64,000 bases of DNA, taken from contig CP154954.1 in NCBI GenBank assembly GCA_039621445.1, positions 35,821,703 through 35,885,702 of the forward strand. Direction: 5' to 3'. Each line of letters begins with the position of its first letter. Position 1 is the first letter of the stretch. The notes beneath the pieces were generated by a model, which saw only the letters and a program-made list of their open reading frames with translations, was not told the origin of the DNA and did not search any database. Of the stretch, positions 15,814-26,584 are shown piece after piece. The DNA comes from Euglena gracilis (lineage: Eukaryota; Euglenida; Euglenophyceae; Euglenales). The translations under genes were made by a program, and so were the position numbers.

Positions 15814-16542
15814 TCAATGGCAGGTTTGTGACTGAAAGCCTTCAAAGGTTAGACAACAATCCACCCATGGCGAGGCGGGTTGGTGTCTCCTGACCCGAAA
15901 AACCATCCAAAAGGCCCCCTGGGGGGCTTGACTTTCCTCCCGCGTGACTGAAAGCACGACCAAACATTTGGGGGGAGGCCAGGCTGTCTCTTGAGATGCC
16001 AACCCCCATTCACATTCTGAAACGTCGCAAAACATTCTGAGCGCCTGGCGTAGGCTCGATTGTAAATTTTGATCCACACAATAATTCTTGAAAACCTCAT
16101 TCATTCTGCCTCCTGGTTGCACAAAGGAAGCCACAGGCTCCCATGTACTGCTGCTTGCCGGAAAATTCTCCCACCAAACCAAAAATTTCCATCCCCCTTG
16201 GTACTTGTGCTTCAGAATCTTGTAAACATTGTAAAAACCCAATTGTGCTTGTTCTTCTTCTGACATCTGAAGGGGGGGATCCCCTCCCTGGTCTGGCATG
16301 GGGGTGTCACCCTCCACTGGGTCTCCCACAACCGCTTCACCGGTCAAAAGGTCTGGGTCTTCTTCCAAAAGGCTTTCTTCATGCAAAGCAACCTCCCAGT
16401 GTTTGCACAAACCCAAAGAAACATCAATGACCCCTCCCAAAGATGGACTGCTTGCAATTTGCACTGAATTGAACCTCGATTTGAGAACCCGAAAAGGTCC
16501 TTGCCAGGGGGGGAAAGCTTGGGCCATGATTTTTTTGGCCAT
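15814..16542 (-). pseudogene. Chromovirus integrase tail with chromodomain
   Basis: Begins inside the integrase C-terminal domain (FPPWQGPFRVLKSRFNSVQ), then an acidic linker, then a chromodomain: YNVYKILKHK, WKFLVWWENFP, SSSTWEPVASF. The aromatic positions of the methyl-lysine cage class (Y, W, W) are present. In chromoviruses this module directs integration to chromatin with particular histone marks. The ORF runs on about 90 codons past the domain to a stop at 15,814; this extra tail has no recognisable similarity and may not be original. Confidence 0.85.
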
Positions 16543-17075
16543 CTTTTGTTGTGCACCAAAACATAGTCATCTTCTTCAATTTTTGCTGGTACCCTCCCTT
16601 TGTTGGCACTCTCAAAATCATTTTTCCTCAATTCTTTCAATCTCTGGGAAGCTCTTTTTTGAATTTCCATCTGGGTAAAAAGCCAAGAATGGGTTTCTCG
16701 ATTTGTCACCGGTTCTGGGGGTAATTCCAACCTCCAAGCTGGTCTCCCCAAAAACATTTTATGGGGTGACAACATTGTTGTGGGGGAAATCTGCGAATTA
16801 ATCAAAAATGTGCAATACGGGATCAGCTGCACCCAATTTTTGTCCTTGGAAGACAGACTCAATGCTCGCATATTCTGCAAGAACATTTTATTGACATTTT
16901 CAACCAAACCGTTTGATCGGGGGTTCCTGGGCAGAGAAAACGATAATTTCACGTCGAGAGCTTTCAGGGCTGTCTGGTAAAAACCACTGGGCTGTCTGAA
17001 TCGCACGTCGTTGTCAGACCTCACAACAGACGGTTTTCCAAAAACAGAAATCCACCGGTCCAAAATAAGCCTCAA
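16344..17075 (-). pseudogene. Chromovirus integrase catalytic core, C-terminal part
   Basis: Continues the integrase: VFGKPSVVRSDNDVRF carries the second catalytic Asp and NGLVENVNK the catalytic Glu, at about the expected D-35-E spacing. HKMFLGRPAWRLELPP follows, then DDYVLVHNKRWP, matching the GPY/F-type region that leads to the C-terminal tail. The frame drifts at about 16,530, close to a T7 homopolymer (plus strand), and the remaining protein continues in another frame. All three catalytic acidic residues of the core can be read across the two segments. Confidence 0.88.
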
Positions 17076-17089
17076 AACACCTTCTCCGG

Positions 17090-18250
17090 TTACCGTTTTC
17101 TGTGTGGGGATGAATTGGCAAAATAGGACAAATTGTCGACCAAAGTCAGCACATAGTCAAAACCATTGTAGGGGTCCATTTGCACAAAATCCAAACACAA
17201 AACTTCATTGCTCACTGTTGGAATCGGTAAAGAACCCACCTTTCCACGGTCACTGGGGCGGTTTTGTTTTGAAAGGGTGCAAATTTCACATGTCATCACA
17301 ATGGCCCTGCAAATGTCCAACATGTCTTTCTTGGAAACCTTGGACTGAAAATGGCTCAAAAAGAACAACAAAGTCCTTTCAGCACCAACATGGTTGCTTG
17401 CCTTGTGACATTCATCCAAACAAACTTTCAACAAATGAGATGGAACAACCAACTTTCCTTCACAATACATGGCCTTGGCAGATCTGAACCAAAACTCATT
17501 GTCAATGAAACAGGGTTTTGAAACCTCCACTTTTTCCCAAAAATCCTTCAGCTCTGAATTCAAATAATCCTTTTCTGACACTTGCACTCTGTGGGACAAA
17601 CTGAAAATCTTCTGCAAAAACAGGTCAAGCTGCACATCGATTTTCTGAAAAGCGTTCCTTGCTTCTTCCTCAAAATGAATTTCGAATTTGTTCTCAAAAT
17701 CAGCACGAGACAAAAAATCACACAATTCATTTTTGCAACCTGCCACATGAACGATATTCAGTTTGAACTGGTTCAAAAACACATACATCCTTCTCAATCT
17801 TTTGTTGAGGGGGGGTTCACTCTTCAGGAAAGAGGTGGCTGCCTCATTGTCTGTCATCCACACAATTGGCAGATTTTGAAAAATCCTCGTTTGTGAAGCA
17901 ATGGTCAGCACACCACTCAAAATTTCCTTTTCCCAGGTAGTATATTTTTTTCTTGCCTCACTCCATTTCCAGTTGTAGTGGCCCAAGGGCACCAACCTCA
18001 TTTCACTGGGGTAGTTGTTTTTCAGGGTTCCATCCACCTTCACACCACTTGTTCGAAAATTCTCAGGAATTTGTGTTTGTTGGAGGGTTTGCCACTGAAA
18101 CAATGCTGAACCACCTCCCAAATCCGAACTGTCAGTCACCACAACAATCTCTCCTGAACTCCTGGGGGTACCCAAAACATCAAGAGAAGACAATTTCCTT
18201 TTCAATGCATTCAAACAACTCTCCTCCTTTTCAGTCCACCTCCATTTCAC
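17090..18250 (-). pseudogene. Chromovirus RNase H and integrase N-terminal half
   Basis: A 386-codon frame opening without a true ATG (GTG), as expected for an internal polyprotein segment. RNase H: VVVTDSSDLGGGSALF (first Asp), TTWEKEILSG (Glu) and IVWMTDNEAATSFL (Asp). The integrase zinc-binding module follows, with an NHVGAERTL histidine region and a CEIC pair. The DDE core then starts with EVLCLDFVQMDP, carrying the first catalytic Asp, and continues to VLTLVDNLSYF. The frame breaks at about 17,100, where the next frame takes over without obvious loss of sequence. RNase H removes the template RNA; integrase inserts the cDNA. Confidence 0.9.
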
Positions 18251-18414
18251 ATTCTTTTCAGTAGATCTGTGAGCGGGGCTGAGTCAAAAGTAAAACCCTT
18301 CACGTATCTGCGGTAGAAATTCATGGCTCCCAAAATTCGCCTCAAATCCCTTTGATTCTGAACTCGAAAACTTAGAATTGGTTCAATGTTTCTTTTGTTT
18401 GCCTGCCACATTCT

Positions 18415-19155
18415 TCATCCCAACGAGAAACCCAAATAGTCAATGGACTGATTCAGAAAGGAACATTTGCTCAATTTGATTCTCACTTGGTTCTTTCTGC
18501 AAACTTCAAACCACTTTTCCAAAAGATACAAACGATCCCCTTCGGAGTTTGCACCAACCCCTGTGTCATCGAAAAAAGAAGCCAGGTGTCCATCCTTCAA
18601 AATCTCTCTCACCCTCAAATCCGTTTTGCATTGGGAGGTTAGAATTTCCATCAGCTCCTGAAAAATACCCGGTGCATTACTTAGGCCAAACATCATCCTT
18701 TTGGGCCGAAAACACCTCCCAGAAGGAATGCAAAATGCAGACAAATTTGCTGCTCTTTTTGTGATTGGGATTTGCCAATACCCACTCCTCACGTCCAGGG
18801 TACTTTTCCAGCGACATTTGGCCAAACGTTCAATCAAAACCTCCATGCTTGGCAAATAACCTGCATGTGCCTTGCTTCTGGCATTCAATTTTCCATAATG
18901 GACGACCATCCTTCTGGTACTTGACCCTTTTTTGTCCACCAAAAATGTGGGGCTGCACACCTGGGGGATTTCATCAACCGGGAATTGCTCAACCAACCCT
19001 GACTTTAACAATTCTTCACACTGAAGGTCAATTTCTTTTTCATCCTCCTGAGGCATGGGCCAACGCTTTTGCCTTAGGGGTTTGCCTTCCCACTCAGGCT
19101 TCAGCTCAATGTCCATCAAAACAGGCAGGGGGGAAGACTCAGAAATTGTGGGCAA
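18415..19155 (-). pseudogene. Chromovirus reverse transcriptase
   Basis: Copies retroelement RNA into DNA in the cytoplasmic particle. Diagnostic gypsy-type blocks appear in order: a long PLRQKRWPMP lead-in, VCSPTFLVDKK, MVVHYGKLNA, KSTLDVRSGYWQIPI (first catalytic Asp), MMFGLSNAPGIFQELM, and ASFFDDTGVG, an FxDD version of the YxDD catalytic box. YLGFSLG closes the palm/thumb region, where a stop (18,415) cuts the frame. The following connection segment (LRRILGAMNFYRRYV) is readable at about 18,290-18,360 before a 1-nt shift near 18,258 into the RNase H frame. The catalytic residues are intact even though the ORF is not. Confidence 0.9.
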
Positions 19156-19823
19156 TGGTCCAAAACATCAGAAAATTTCACCAAAAGCTCATACAACCTG
19201 GGGTGGTCTCTGAATTTCTCAACTTCTTTTTTAAAATCTCCACTCAGATTCTCAGTAAACAATTTGCTGCTTTTTTCATCAGCCTTTTTCTGGGCCTCCA
19301 AAGTCCAAATCTTTTCATGCAAAACTTGGGAAATGCTTTTTAATTCATCCATCTTGATTGTTGCCTTGGGAGTTTTCACAGGTTTTGCAAACTAAACATC
19401 TTCCACAGGCTGGGCCAGCTGGAAAAACATCACCTCCACATCTTTTTTCACCTCCTGAAAAAGACTCAGCTCACTTTCAATGTCCTTGGTCAACTCAGCC
19501 AAAAAATTGATGTTTTCATGCTCATTCATTGGTTCAAACACCACCACATTGTCCAACCATTCTTTCACCTTTTCATCTGATTCCTTGAGGGAAACATTCT
19601 CCAAAGGAAAACTGGGACTTTCAAAAAGTTGCTTGTCTGCAGGTGGACTGGCAGGCTGGGGTGCCTGCTGCAGGGGGGGAACATCAGGAAGATCTGGGAA
19701 ATCAACTTGAATTCCATCATCCACTGTGGGGTACTTCCTGATCTCACCTCTGAGGTTCATCCAAACTCCAATTCCTTGAAACTTTTCTGAGCCACCTGAC
19801 AATTTTGGGGTGCAAAAGCTCAA
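19116..19823 (-). pseudogene. Retroelement linker between protease region and reverse transcriptase
   Basis: One reading frame with a single in-frame stop (19,392-19,394) splits it into 143 and 87 codons. It is acidic and proline-rich at first (PDLPDVPPLQQAPQPASPP). A charged, probably helical part follows, ending in LYELLVKFSDVLDH, the usual lead-in to a gypsy-type reverse transcriptase (peptide just before the palm). A frame change at 19,116-19,155 then enters the reverse transcriptase. No independent function is recognised; it is part of the same polyprotein. Confidence 0.7.
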
Positions 19824-21126
19824 AATCCACTTTGAATTGCACAGTGTCCACCAGACTCACAAAAGTGTTCCACAGGGGGGAGGGTAGCACCTTTTTGCAC
19901 TTGTCACCCACAAACAAGGGAACCCCACTTGAAATTTTCACCCTGGCCACAGTCACCCTTTCCAGCAGGGGGGACCAGTACTGGTCCACCCAGTCTGGGT
20001 GTACCAGGACCATTTTTGTTTCTTCAATGCACAACTTTGTCACCACTTTGCTTAGTTGGCTGAAGGGGGGGTTTGCCCACAGAAACTTGGAAGCACCAAT
20101 GTCACACAACAACCTTTCCCATGAATACCTGTAGGCTGAATTCCCTTTTGTCATGTACAAAGACTGGGTGTGGTTCACGTGGTTTGCAAAAAGATCAATG
20201 CAAATCTGACCCTCAGAAATCTTCAATTCATCCAAAGCTTTTGTCTTCACTGGCTTCACCAAAGTGTAGCTTTCTGTCTTGAAAAGTCTGAAAATTCTTT
20301 TGATGGTGTGGTCCCCATCATGGGTCTGAAGTAAAAACTCCTCACCATCAATGATGATTCTGGGGGGTCTGCTCAGCAACCCACCAAAAAATTCACTTTC
20401 AGTAAAGTCAGTCCCCAAAACTGCCTCGAAGGCATTTGTTTCAAAAACAACCGCTTTAAGCTTTAGAATTTTTCGTCCCAACTGCAGGCTCACCTCACAC
20501 ACTCCTTCAGAAAAAATGTACTCACCGTTGCCGATCTGCAGGGGTACCGCAGCACTCCGTTGAATTTTATTCTCTGGAACACATTTCTTAGAAACTGCAG
20601 TTATGGTGGCCCCAGTGTCCAAAATGGCTTGAATTTCCTTTCCATAAACCCTCACTGGCAAAAGATAAGTTTTACACACCATCTGGAGCAATTGTAAAGC
20701 ATCAGCCTTTCTCTTTTTGGGGTTCTCACCCTGGGGGGTATCCTGGGTTTGCACTCCCTGGGGTTGAACCGAAGGGGTCCCTTTGCCTGCCCCCTTCTGG
20801 GCTGCTGCCTTCTTTTTCTCAAACTTTTCTTTTGACCAACATCTGTCTTCATAATGCCCTTTTTTGTGACAAAATAAACAGAAAATTGTGGCTCCAAATC
20901 GTGGGGCTGGGGTGTCATCCACTTTTCTTTCACCCTTGCCTTTGCCTTTTCCTTTGCCTTTTCCTTTTCCACCAGATTTTCCTCCTTTTCCAGATTCTGG
21001 GACATTTTCACCAACTTTTTCAGATTGATCAGGGGGTTCTTCAATCAATGGTCTGAGATTTTCTTTTTTCAGCAAATTCCTCTCCAACCAATCTTCAGAA
21101 CTTTTCTCCGAAATTGTTTTTCTCAA
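19744..21126 (-). pseudogene. Gag C-terminus, aspartic protease and methyltransferase-like region
   Basis: A 460-codon open stretch. Residues about 50-70 form a Gly/Lys run typical of nucleic-acid-binding Gag tails. Next comes a CX2CX4HX4C zinc knuckle (CLFCHKKGHYEDRC). The protease follows, with the catalytic LDTGATITAV motif and a later LGTDF. The C-terminal third (starting ICIDLFANHVNHTQ, then LWANPPFSQL, then VLVHPDWVDQYW) resembles the Dam-like or tether region that in DIRS-type and many gypsy-type elements lies next to RNase H; here it sits before the reverse transcriptase. The normal Gag N-terminus is absent because the sequence changes identity at about 21,120. A frame change near 19,780 leads into the next segment. 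Confidence 0.85.
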
Positions 21127-21680
21127 ATCGACTTCGTCCAGATCATCTCAAAGACATGCTCTCTGATCCCCTGGGGACACAATCTGAACAACTCCTCACA
21201 ATTTTGGACCAATTCATCCGAACATGTTTGACAAACGGAATTCACAACTCAGTGGCATGGATTTTCGCTGGTGCCCGTTTGACTCCTCTTCGAAAACCCT
21301 GCAATCCAAGCGAAAACCTTGATGAGCTTGGCAATGCCAACCCCATTCCTGACCCAAAGAAGGATGGCACGCGACCAATTGCAGCTGGGGAATGCCTGCG
21401 TCGATTGGTGGGCAAATATTTGATGAGGCACCCCAAAATCAGGGACCGCCTTAAAGAACTGCAGCCACTACAATGCGGTGTAGGGGTCCAGGGGGCATGT
21501 GAACTCACTGCTATGGGACTGCAGCAAGAAGCAAATCACCTGCACATGCAACAGGACAGCACCTGGGCTTTGTTACAGGTAGATTTCAGCAATGCTTTTA
21601 ATTGCGTAAAAAGAAAGACAGTCCTTGCTGAAGTGGCTAAACGCTGCCCGGAGGCGTACGTTTGGTTCGAGACTTCTACG
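21114..21680 (+). pseudogene. Non-LTR reverse transcriptase, N-terminal part
   Basis: Recognisable blocks: LTPLRKP, NANPIPDPKKDGTRPIAAGE (template/primer side), CLRRLVGKYLM and LLQVDFSNAFNCVKR, whose Asp is the first catalytic residue. After about 21,675 this frame loses family sequence while another frame picks it up, so a single indel in or near GAGACTTCTACG breaks the gene. The N-terminus is incomplete because the element is 5' truncated. Confidence 0.85.
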
Positions 21681-23428
21681 CCGAACACAGACTGCTCTTT
21701 TGTGGGTCATCACACCTTCGGAGTGCCTCTGGCGTACAACAAGGGGACCCTTGTGGCCCAGCCGGATTCGCCTTGGCGTTGCAATCCCTCGTTGAGTCCT
21801 TGCAAGACGTTGTGCCACTCCAATTGTGGTATTTGGATGATGGACACATCCTGGGAACCCTCCCATAATTACATGCAGCAATTACAGAAATTCAACGACA
21901 GGGGACGCTACTAGGCATACACATCAACGCAAAAAAATGCCGCCTGTGGGGCCCTGCAGCAACAGAAGCCAATCGTGCTGAAATGCCGCAAAACAGCCCA
22001 CTTCATGCAGTCCCAATCGTGAACTACTCCCCCGATTCTGGTATACGGGCCCTGGGAATCCCGGTATGCTGTCCACAAAGCGGAGGCTTTGCGGGGGAAG
22101 TGTGGGCTGAACGTGCAACAAGTGTGCAGAAAGCTTGCCGGGCCCTTTTGAACCTACCGCAGGCCCAAATTCAGTCCTGCCTCTTACGAACCTGCCTAGA
22201 TGCATGCAAAGTTAATGACCTCATGCGTGCAACAGAACTGGGGCAGGCAAATGACGCGTGTGCTTTGTTGACCAAAGAAATCAGGAACACAATGAGCAAC
22301 ATTGTTGGATCCCCCATCGATGACAATCAATGGGCTCAGGCCACCCTACCTGTGCGTCATGGCGGACTCGGAATGCGGGACCCATCACGGGAACGTCTCC
22401 CAGTACGGATATCCGGCATTGTGACGTTTGTCAGCAATGGCAGACGCACCCTGGGTCTGGCAGACCGAGGAGTACCGAAAGACACTGTTGAGTGCCTGTC
22501 CTCTGCCAACTCCATCCTCGAAGGAACTCCCCCAACGCAAACATGGGCCGCGGATGTATCACTCTTGAACGAATCCCAAATCCCTCACATTCAACAGAAG
22601 TGGTGGAGTGAATGCTTTGCGAAACAACGACAAAAGGTATTATCCTCCAACCTTCACGGTCAAGACGCCGTCCGGTTCGCAAGCCAACAGCGGCCCCACG
22701 CAATGGCCTGGGCTTCTGTCACACCACCCTCTGGACTGAAAACATTGGTTGCTTCTGCCGAATTCAAAGGATTTCTAAAGTGGTCACTGGGAGCACCAGT
22801 TTGCCCACCAACGGGATCAACGTGCCCACGTTGCACCGAGCCAATGGACAACCTGGGTAATCACCTTGTATGCTGCAGCTCAAATGGCATCACGCGGCGA
22901 CATGGTGCAATCCAGGACTTTGTGTTCCAACTGGCACATGATGCTGGGTTTACAGCAAAAAAAGAACAAGGAGGTCCAGAGAGAACACGCCCGGGCGACG
23001 TGCTCATTAGCAGACTTAACGCCAATGGTCCTGGAGCAGTGGATATCACAGTGAGACACACAGCAGCACCGTACAGACCGTTGCGTGACGCAGCTGAACT
23101 AACTTAATGGTATGAACGCCAAGAGAAGGAAAAACATTCAAAATATGACGCCACCTGTGGGAGGATGAGATGGACCTTCATTCCATTTGTTGTTGACTGC
23201 TATGGCGGCTTAGGCCAAGAAGTGCTAACCTTAATGTCAACACTGATGAAGCTTCTCCTCGGTCAACAAGATGCATGGTCAAAACGCAAAACTGAAGCCG
23301 ACACATGGCAACTTCTATCAATCACTGTTGCGCGAGAGATCGCGCGACAAGTAATCTGGGGACGGTATGCAGGCAACGACACAGATCCAGACGTAACCAA
23401 CACCATACACCAACCGTATTGTCTGTAA
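21662..23428 (+). pseudogene. Non-LTR reverse transcriptase C-terminus and restriction-like endonuclease
   Basis: In one frame, interrupted by stops at about 21,866 and 23,105-23,107: SASGVQQGDPCGPAGFALAL, then LWYLDDGHILG (the YxDD catalytic box), the thumb region (INAKKCRLWGP) and a long middle section. CPRCTEPMDNLGNHLVCC follows (zinc-type CX2C...HX4C), then RRHGAIQDFV (position of the R-H-N motif). RPGDVLISRL...AVDITV carries the acidic residues of the RLE nuclease. After the second stop the frame continues with family-like text (WTFIPFVVDCYGGLGQE) to 23,428, so the real protein was longer. The endonuclease would nick target DNA to prime reverse transcription. Confidence 0.85.
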
Positions 23429-24031
23429 AGAAGACCATTACGACCCCTAGACCCAGAACAAACAATTGTCCTCAAACCATTCACAACTTGTCAAAAAAGT
23501 AAACAACGGTACCCAACTATCAGCAACCTGTGTCCCACATTGACAAGAGAAGTGGACGTCAATTGGCTTGTGGAACAGTGGTGGAGCCATCTGGAACGGT
23601 GGATCCCACCACCCATTGCCCATTTGAGACGGTGTAAGCAATTTGACCACAGGGTCGAAGACTCCATGACACACCAACCGTACGCATAACCAACCACAAG
23701 ACTAAAAAGACGTCCAAACCCTTACCGCACTGAAAACAGAGCCTTCCCTGCGCCAACTCCCCTAAACCCAAACCTAAACTTGTCGCTGCCACAACCTCAA
23801 CACTCAACAGTCCCCATGGCCGTTCTATTGAACCTTCCCTGCCGCTGTACACTTTCCTCTCACACTCGCTATCTCCCCTCCGTACTGTGCCCCACACCGC
23901 CCTTCTTCTACTTCACCTTCGACTCTCGCCCCTCCCACAGTCCCCACTGCATATGCGGACAATTCGATGTAAATATCTCACCCGCCATGAACTTCGGCTC
24001 GGAGTGTTCCTCCTAGGCCGCTTGCACAAAA

Positions 24032-24506
24032 GTACCAGTAAACCACGACAATCGTGAGACCAACAGGTCCCCTGACATTGGCGGCCTCATGGAACACCCA
24101 TTCGGTTACTCGGAGTAAGGCCCAATTTGGTCCATTTTTGTATGGTAACCTGGGCTGACCTGGTAAATGTCCCCCGGAATGGTCGAATGCACCCATCTAA
24201 ATGTGCTCATTTCTTGCAAAAAACATTCCCGCTGCATGTTTTTCATACCATTGAACCACGACAATCATGAAACCAACGGGTGCCCTGAATTTGGAGGCCT
24301 CCTGGAACACCCGTTCGGTTACTCGGAGTACGGCCCAATTTGGTCCATTTTTACATGGTAACCTGGGCTGACCTAGTAAATGTCCCCCGGAATGGTCGAA
24401 TGCACCCATCTAAGTGTGCTCATTTCTTGCAACCAACATTCCCGCTGCATGCTTTTATTACCATTAAACCACGACAATCATGAAACCAACGGGTCCCCTG
24501 ACTTTG
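24032..24506. repeat. Second fragment of the 213-bp minisatellite (about 2.2 units)
   Basis: Resumes in mid unit at ACCAGTAAACCACGACAATC and stops in mid unit after GGGTCCCCTGACTTTG. It shares rare variants (ACATTGGCGGCCTC, CAAAAAACATTCC, CCATTGAAC, GGGTGCCC) with the units at about 14,735-15,210, not with the last unit before the retroelements. The array break at 15,366 and restart at 24,032 fall in the same part of the unit (after CATGTTTTT and at ACCA). Confidence 0.95.
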
Positions 24507-26143
24507 AGTGTACGTCCAAAGCTTTCCCTTTCCCCCTTTTTGGAACTTCTGGAATTTCTGTAAAAGCCTTTCGCTTTCGCCTTGGTTAGCAGCCTACTTA
24601 TGGTAGGGAAAAGTCTCAGGAGTAACAAAAGTGGTTTTCCCCTTTTGATTCCCACTTCCCCAAGAAGCAAAGCAGAAGGCAAAGTCTCAGAAGTTTCTTC
24701 TGAGGTCAAACTCGATTGTTCCGAGGCTTTTTCCCTCTGACAAAACCAATGGTAAAACTTGTAGACGATGACAGCAAAGAATACCACCTGTGGGGGAAGG
24801 CGAGAAAAGTGCTGACGTGTCCAGGGGCAGATCCCAGAAGGGTCTGCCACGATCTTCCCAGCTGTGGTTTCCGCAGTTGGTGCGACCGTCACAGAACCCA
24901 CTCTGCAGATATCCTACAGAGCTGGGACGTGCCTGGTACACATCCCCCTCCCAGACTACGCCCGATTTCCTTCATGGACCAGGGAATCCCAGGTCCAGTC
25001 AGGATATCTGACGCTGCCCCAGGTGGGGTTCACTCTCTCATTCGGTGTCTCTCCTTTCCGCACAGTGGCATCCACCCAAAGCCCAAAAACGCGCAAAAGG
25101 TTAGCCGCGTTTCGCGGTTACCTATCAGCCGTTTCGGCTTAGGTGGGGTGAGAAAAAGCCCACTGTGGGAAACGGGGCTTGGCAGGTTTCCTGACAAGGT
25201 ATCCCATCCACCCAGTTTGGGTGTGCCGAAGGCACTCGGGGTTGGTCTAGCGATTCGCTGCAAACCCGAGGGGAGAGGTGTGGAAGGGGGGGGGCAGGCT
25301 CTTATCCTGGTCATACCCGGATAAGTCTCCTAGGCGGTCATATCCGCACTAGGAAACAAAAGCCTACTTACAAAACCGACTGCCGGCGACAGCTTTGCGG
25401 GGGTGGGGGGAAAGTAGGGAGGAGAGGGGGGCTGGCTTATGCCAAAACAGAATTTTTGCTGTCTGGCAGCCTTGAGCGGCCTTTCGGCCGAAAAGTTACA
25501 AGTTGGCCTATTATTACGGCGTGCGCGCTGTGTGCTGTGTTTCGCTTAGCGGCTTGCCAGGTTTCCCGGCTGCCAAGGTCTTCACAGCAGTAGCTCCTTC
25601 ACGACGTGATAAGAGGCGCTTACCTCCTGCACACGGTTCCGTCTGCACGGTGTCGTCTGCCGCTGGCGTCGGCAGCCAAAAATTTCCCAGAAAATTCCCA
25701 AAAAACCCCCAGTAGGATTAACCAAAGCAAGTCAACCGCCACGCGAGTGGAATTGGAACCCCAGCAAATTTCAAGAAGAATTTGAGAATTCGATTTGAGA
25801 ATCAGAAAAGAAGAAAAGTCAATTGGAGGACTTGAAGAGCAAAAAGATCAAATTCAAAATATCAAAAGGAAGCCAAGGCATTCATTTCCATATCATTTTT
25901 CCCACTCAACGCCTGAACTCAAAGGTACTTGCCCACCCTCTCAAGTCCCAGGTTTGTTGTGCTCTGCTGTTTGATCCTAAGTAGGTGGGTTAGTTTTTGC
26001 CTCTTTGGTTTTGTCTTTGCTCACCTTTGATCCAAATGTTTGAAAAGGGGAAACAGTGGAGGCTAAAAACGATCGTACGCGGGGAGACAGGGGGACCTGG
26101 GTCGGGGGGGCACACCTCACCCCCTTTAACCGCCTGTTGACCT

Positions 26144-26584
26144 TTGAAATCGGGGAATGGTGACGGCGAGGCTCTGACAAAACAGCTGGTTGACGTGCAA
26201 TGTTTATTAAGTGTGGCAAAAGAAGAAATTGGACGATTGGCAGAGCAAATAAAAAATTTGGAGCAGCAAATTACTGAAAAGTTGCAGCCCAGTGAAATAA
26301 AATTACGAAGTCCAGAAAATTTTGTGCCTGCTGTGAATCTTGATTCTGGACATGTCACAAATTTGCCACCGTCATCAGTGTCTTCTGAAAAATCTTCCTC
26401 AGATTTTGCCACACCGCCAAGAAAATTCAGACAGACAAAAAAATTCTGGAGGCCTGCCAAAAACAGTTGGAATGACTTTCAATTTTTGAGACCAAGTTGT
26501 TTCCAGGATTGGTGGGGTTGGGACTGGCATTTAAATCCCTGGAACAGCTGGGGGTGGTTTTCACCGTATCAGTGGTGGTGGTGA
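26144..26584 (+). CDS. Unrecognised 146-codon ORF, coiled coil then aromatic-rich tail
   Basis: Not matched to a family. Residues about 10-50 (QLLSV-type hydrophobic spacing, EEIGRLAEQIKNLEQQI) look like an amphipathic coiled coil. The middle is Ser/Pro-rich and the last 40 residues are unusually rich in Trp and Phe, ending in WWW at the stop. A coiled coil followed by a basic patch (PPRKFRQTKKFW) would suit a small retroelement Gag, but no zinc knuckle follows. It could equally be a chance ORF. Confidence 0.3.
   Translation: MKSGNGDGEALTKQLVDVQCLLSVAKEEIGRLAEQIKNLEQQITEKLQPSEIKLRSPENFVPAVNLDSGHVTNLPPSSVSSEKSSSDFATPPRKFRQTKKFWRPAKNSWNDFQFLRPSCFQDWWGWDWHLNPWNSWGWFSPYQWWW

Larger units (their letters stand above)
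15367..21126 (-). mobile_element. Degraded chromovirus (Ty3/gypsy) retrotransposon, 5' end missing
   Basis: The minus strand reads, in order: a zinc-knuckle Gag C-terminus, an aspartic protease, a methyltransferase-like/tether region, reverse transcriptase, RNase H, integrase with a zinc-binding domain and DDE core, and a C-terminal chromodomain. That set, with the chromodomain at the end, defines chromoviruses (Metaviridae). The reading frame changes at least five times (around 19,780, 19,135, 18,258, 17,100 and 16,530) and there is an in-frame stop at 19,392. The copy is therefore either dead or carries assembly indels, since some shifts fall at homopolymers. Gag is cut off at about 21,120 by the oppositely oriented non-LTR element. 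The 15,367-15,813 stretch beyond the chromodomain should hold the 3' UTR and LTR, but I could not identify LTR ends because the 5' LTR is absent. The exact left boundary is inferred from where the minisatellite stops. Confidence 0.9.
21114..24031 (+). mobile_element. 5'-truncated non-LTR retrotransposon with restriction-like endonuclease
   Basis: The plus strand holds a reverse transcriptase followed by a C-terminal zinc/CCHC motif and a restriction-like endonuclease (RLE), the architecture of the older single-ORF LINE groups (R2, NeSL, CRE and relatives). The 5' end begins directly at about 21,117-21,125 inside sequence that on the other strand is chromovirus gag, so the N-terminal domain is missing, as in typical LINE 5' truncation. 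One frameshift (about 21,675) and two in-frame stops (about 21,866 and 23,105) inactivate it. Roughly 23,430-24,020 is a non-coding tail that ends where the 213-bp array resumes; no poly-A is seen there. Confidence 0.87.

Noticed and set aside
1-24506. CRISPR-like array of regular repeats
   Set aside because: Whole units repeat without unique spacers, and the context is eukaryotic with retroelements.
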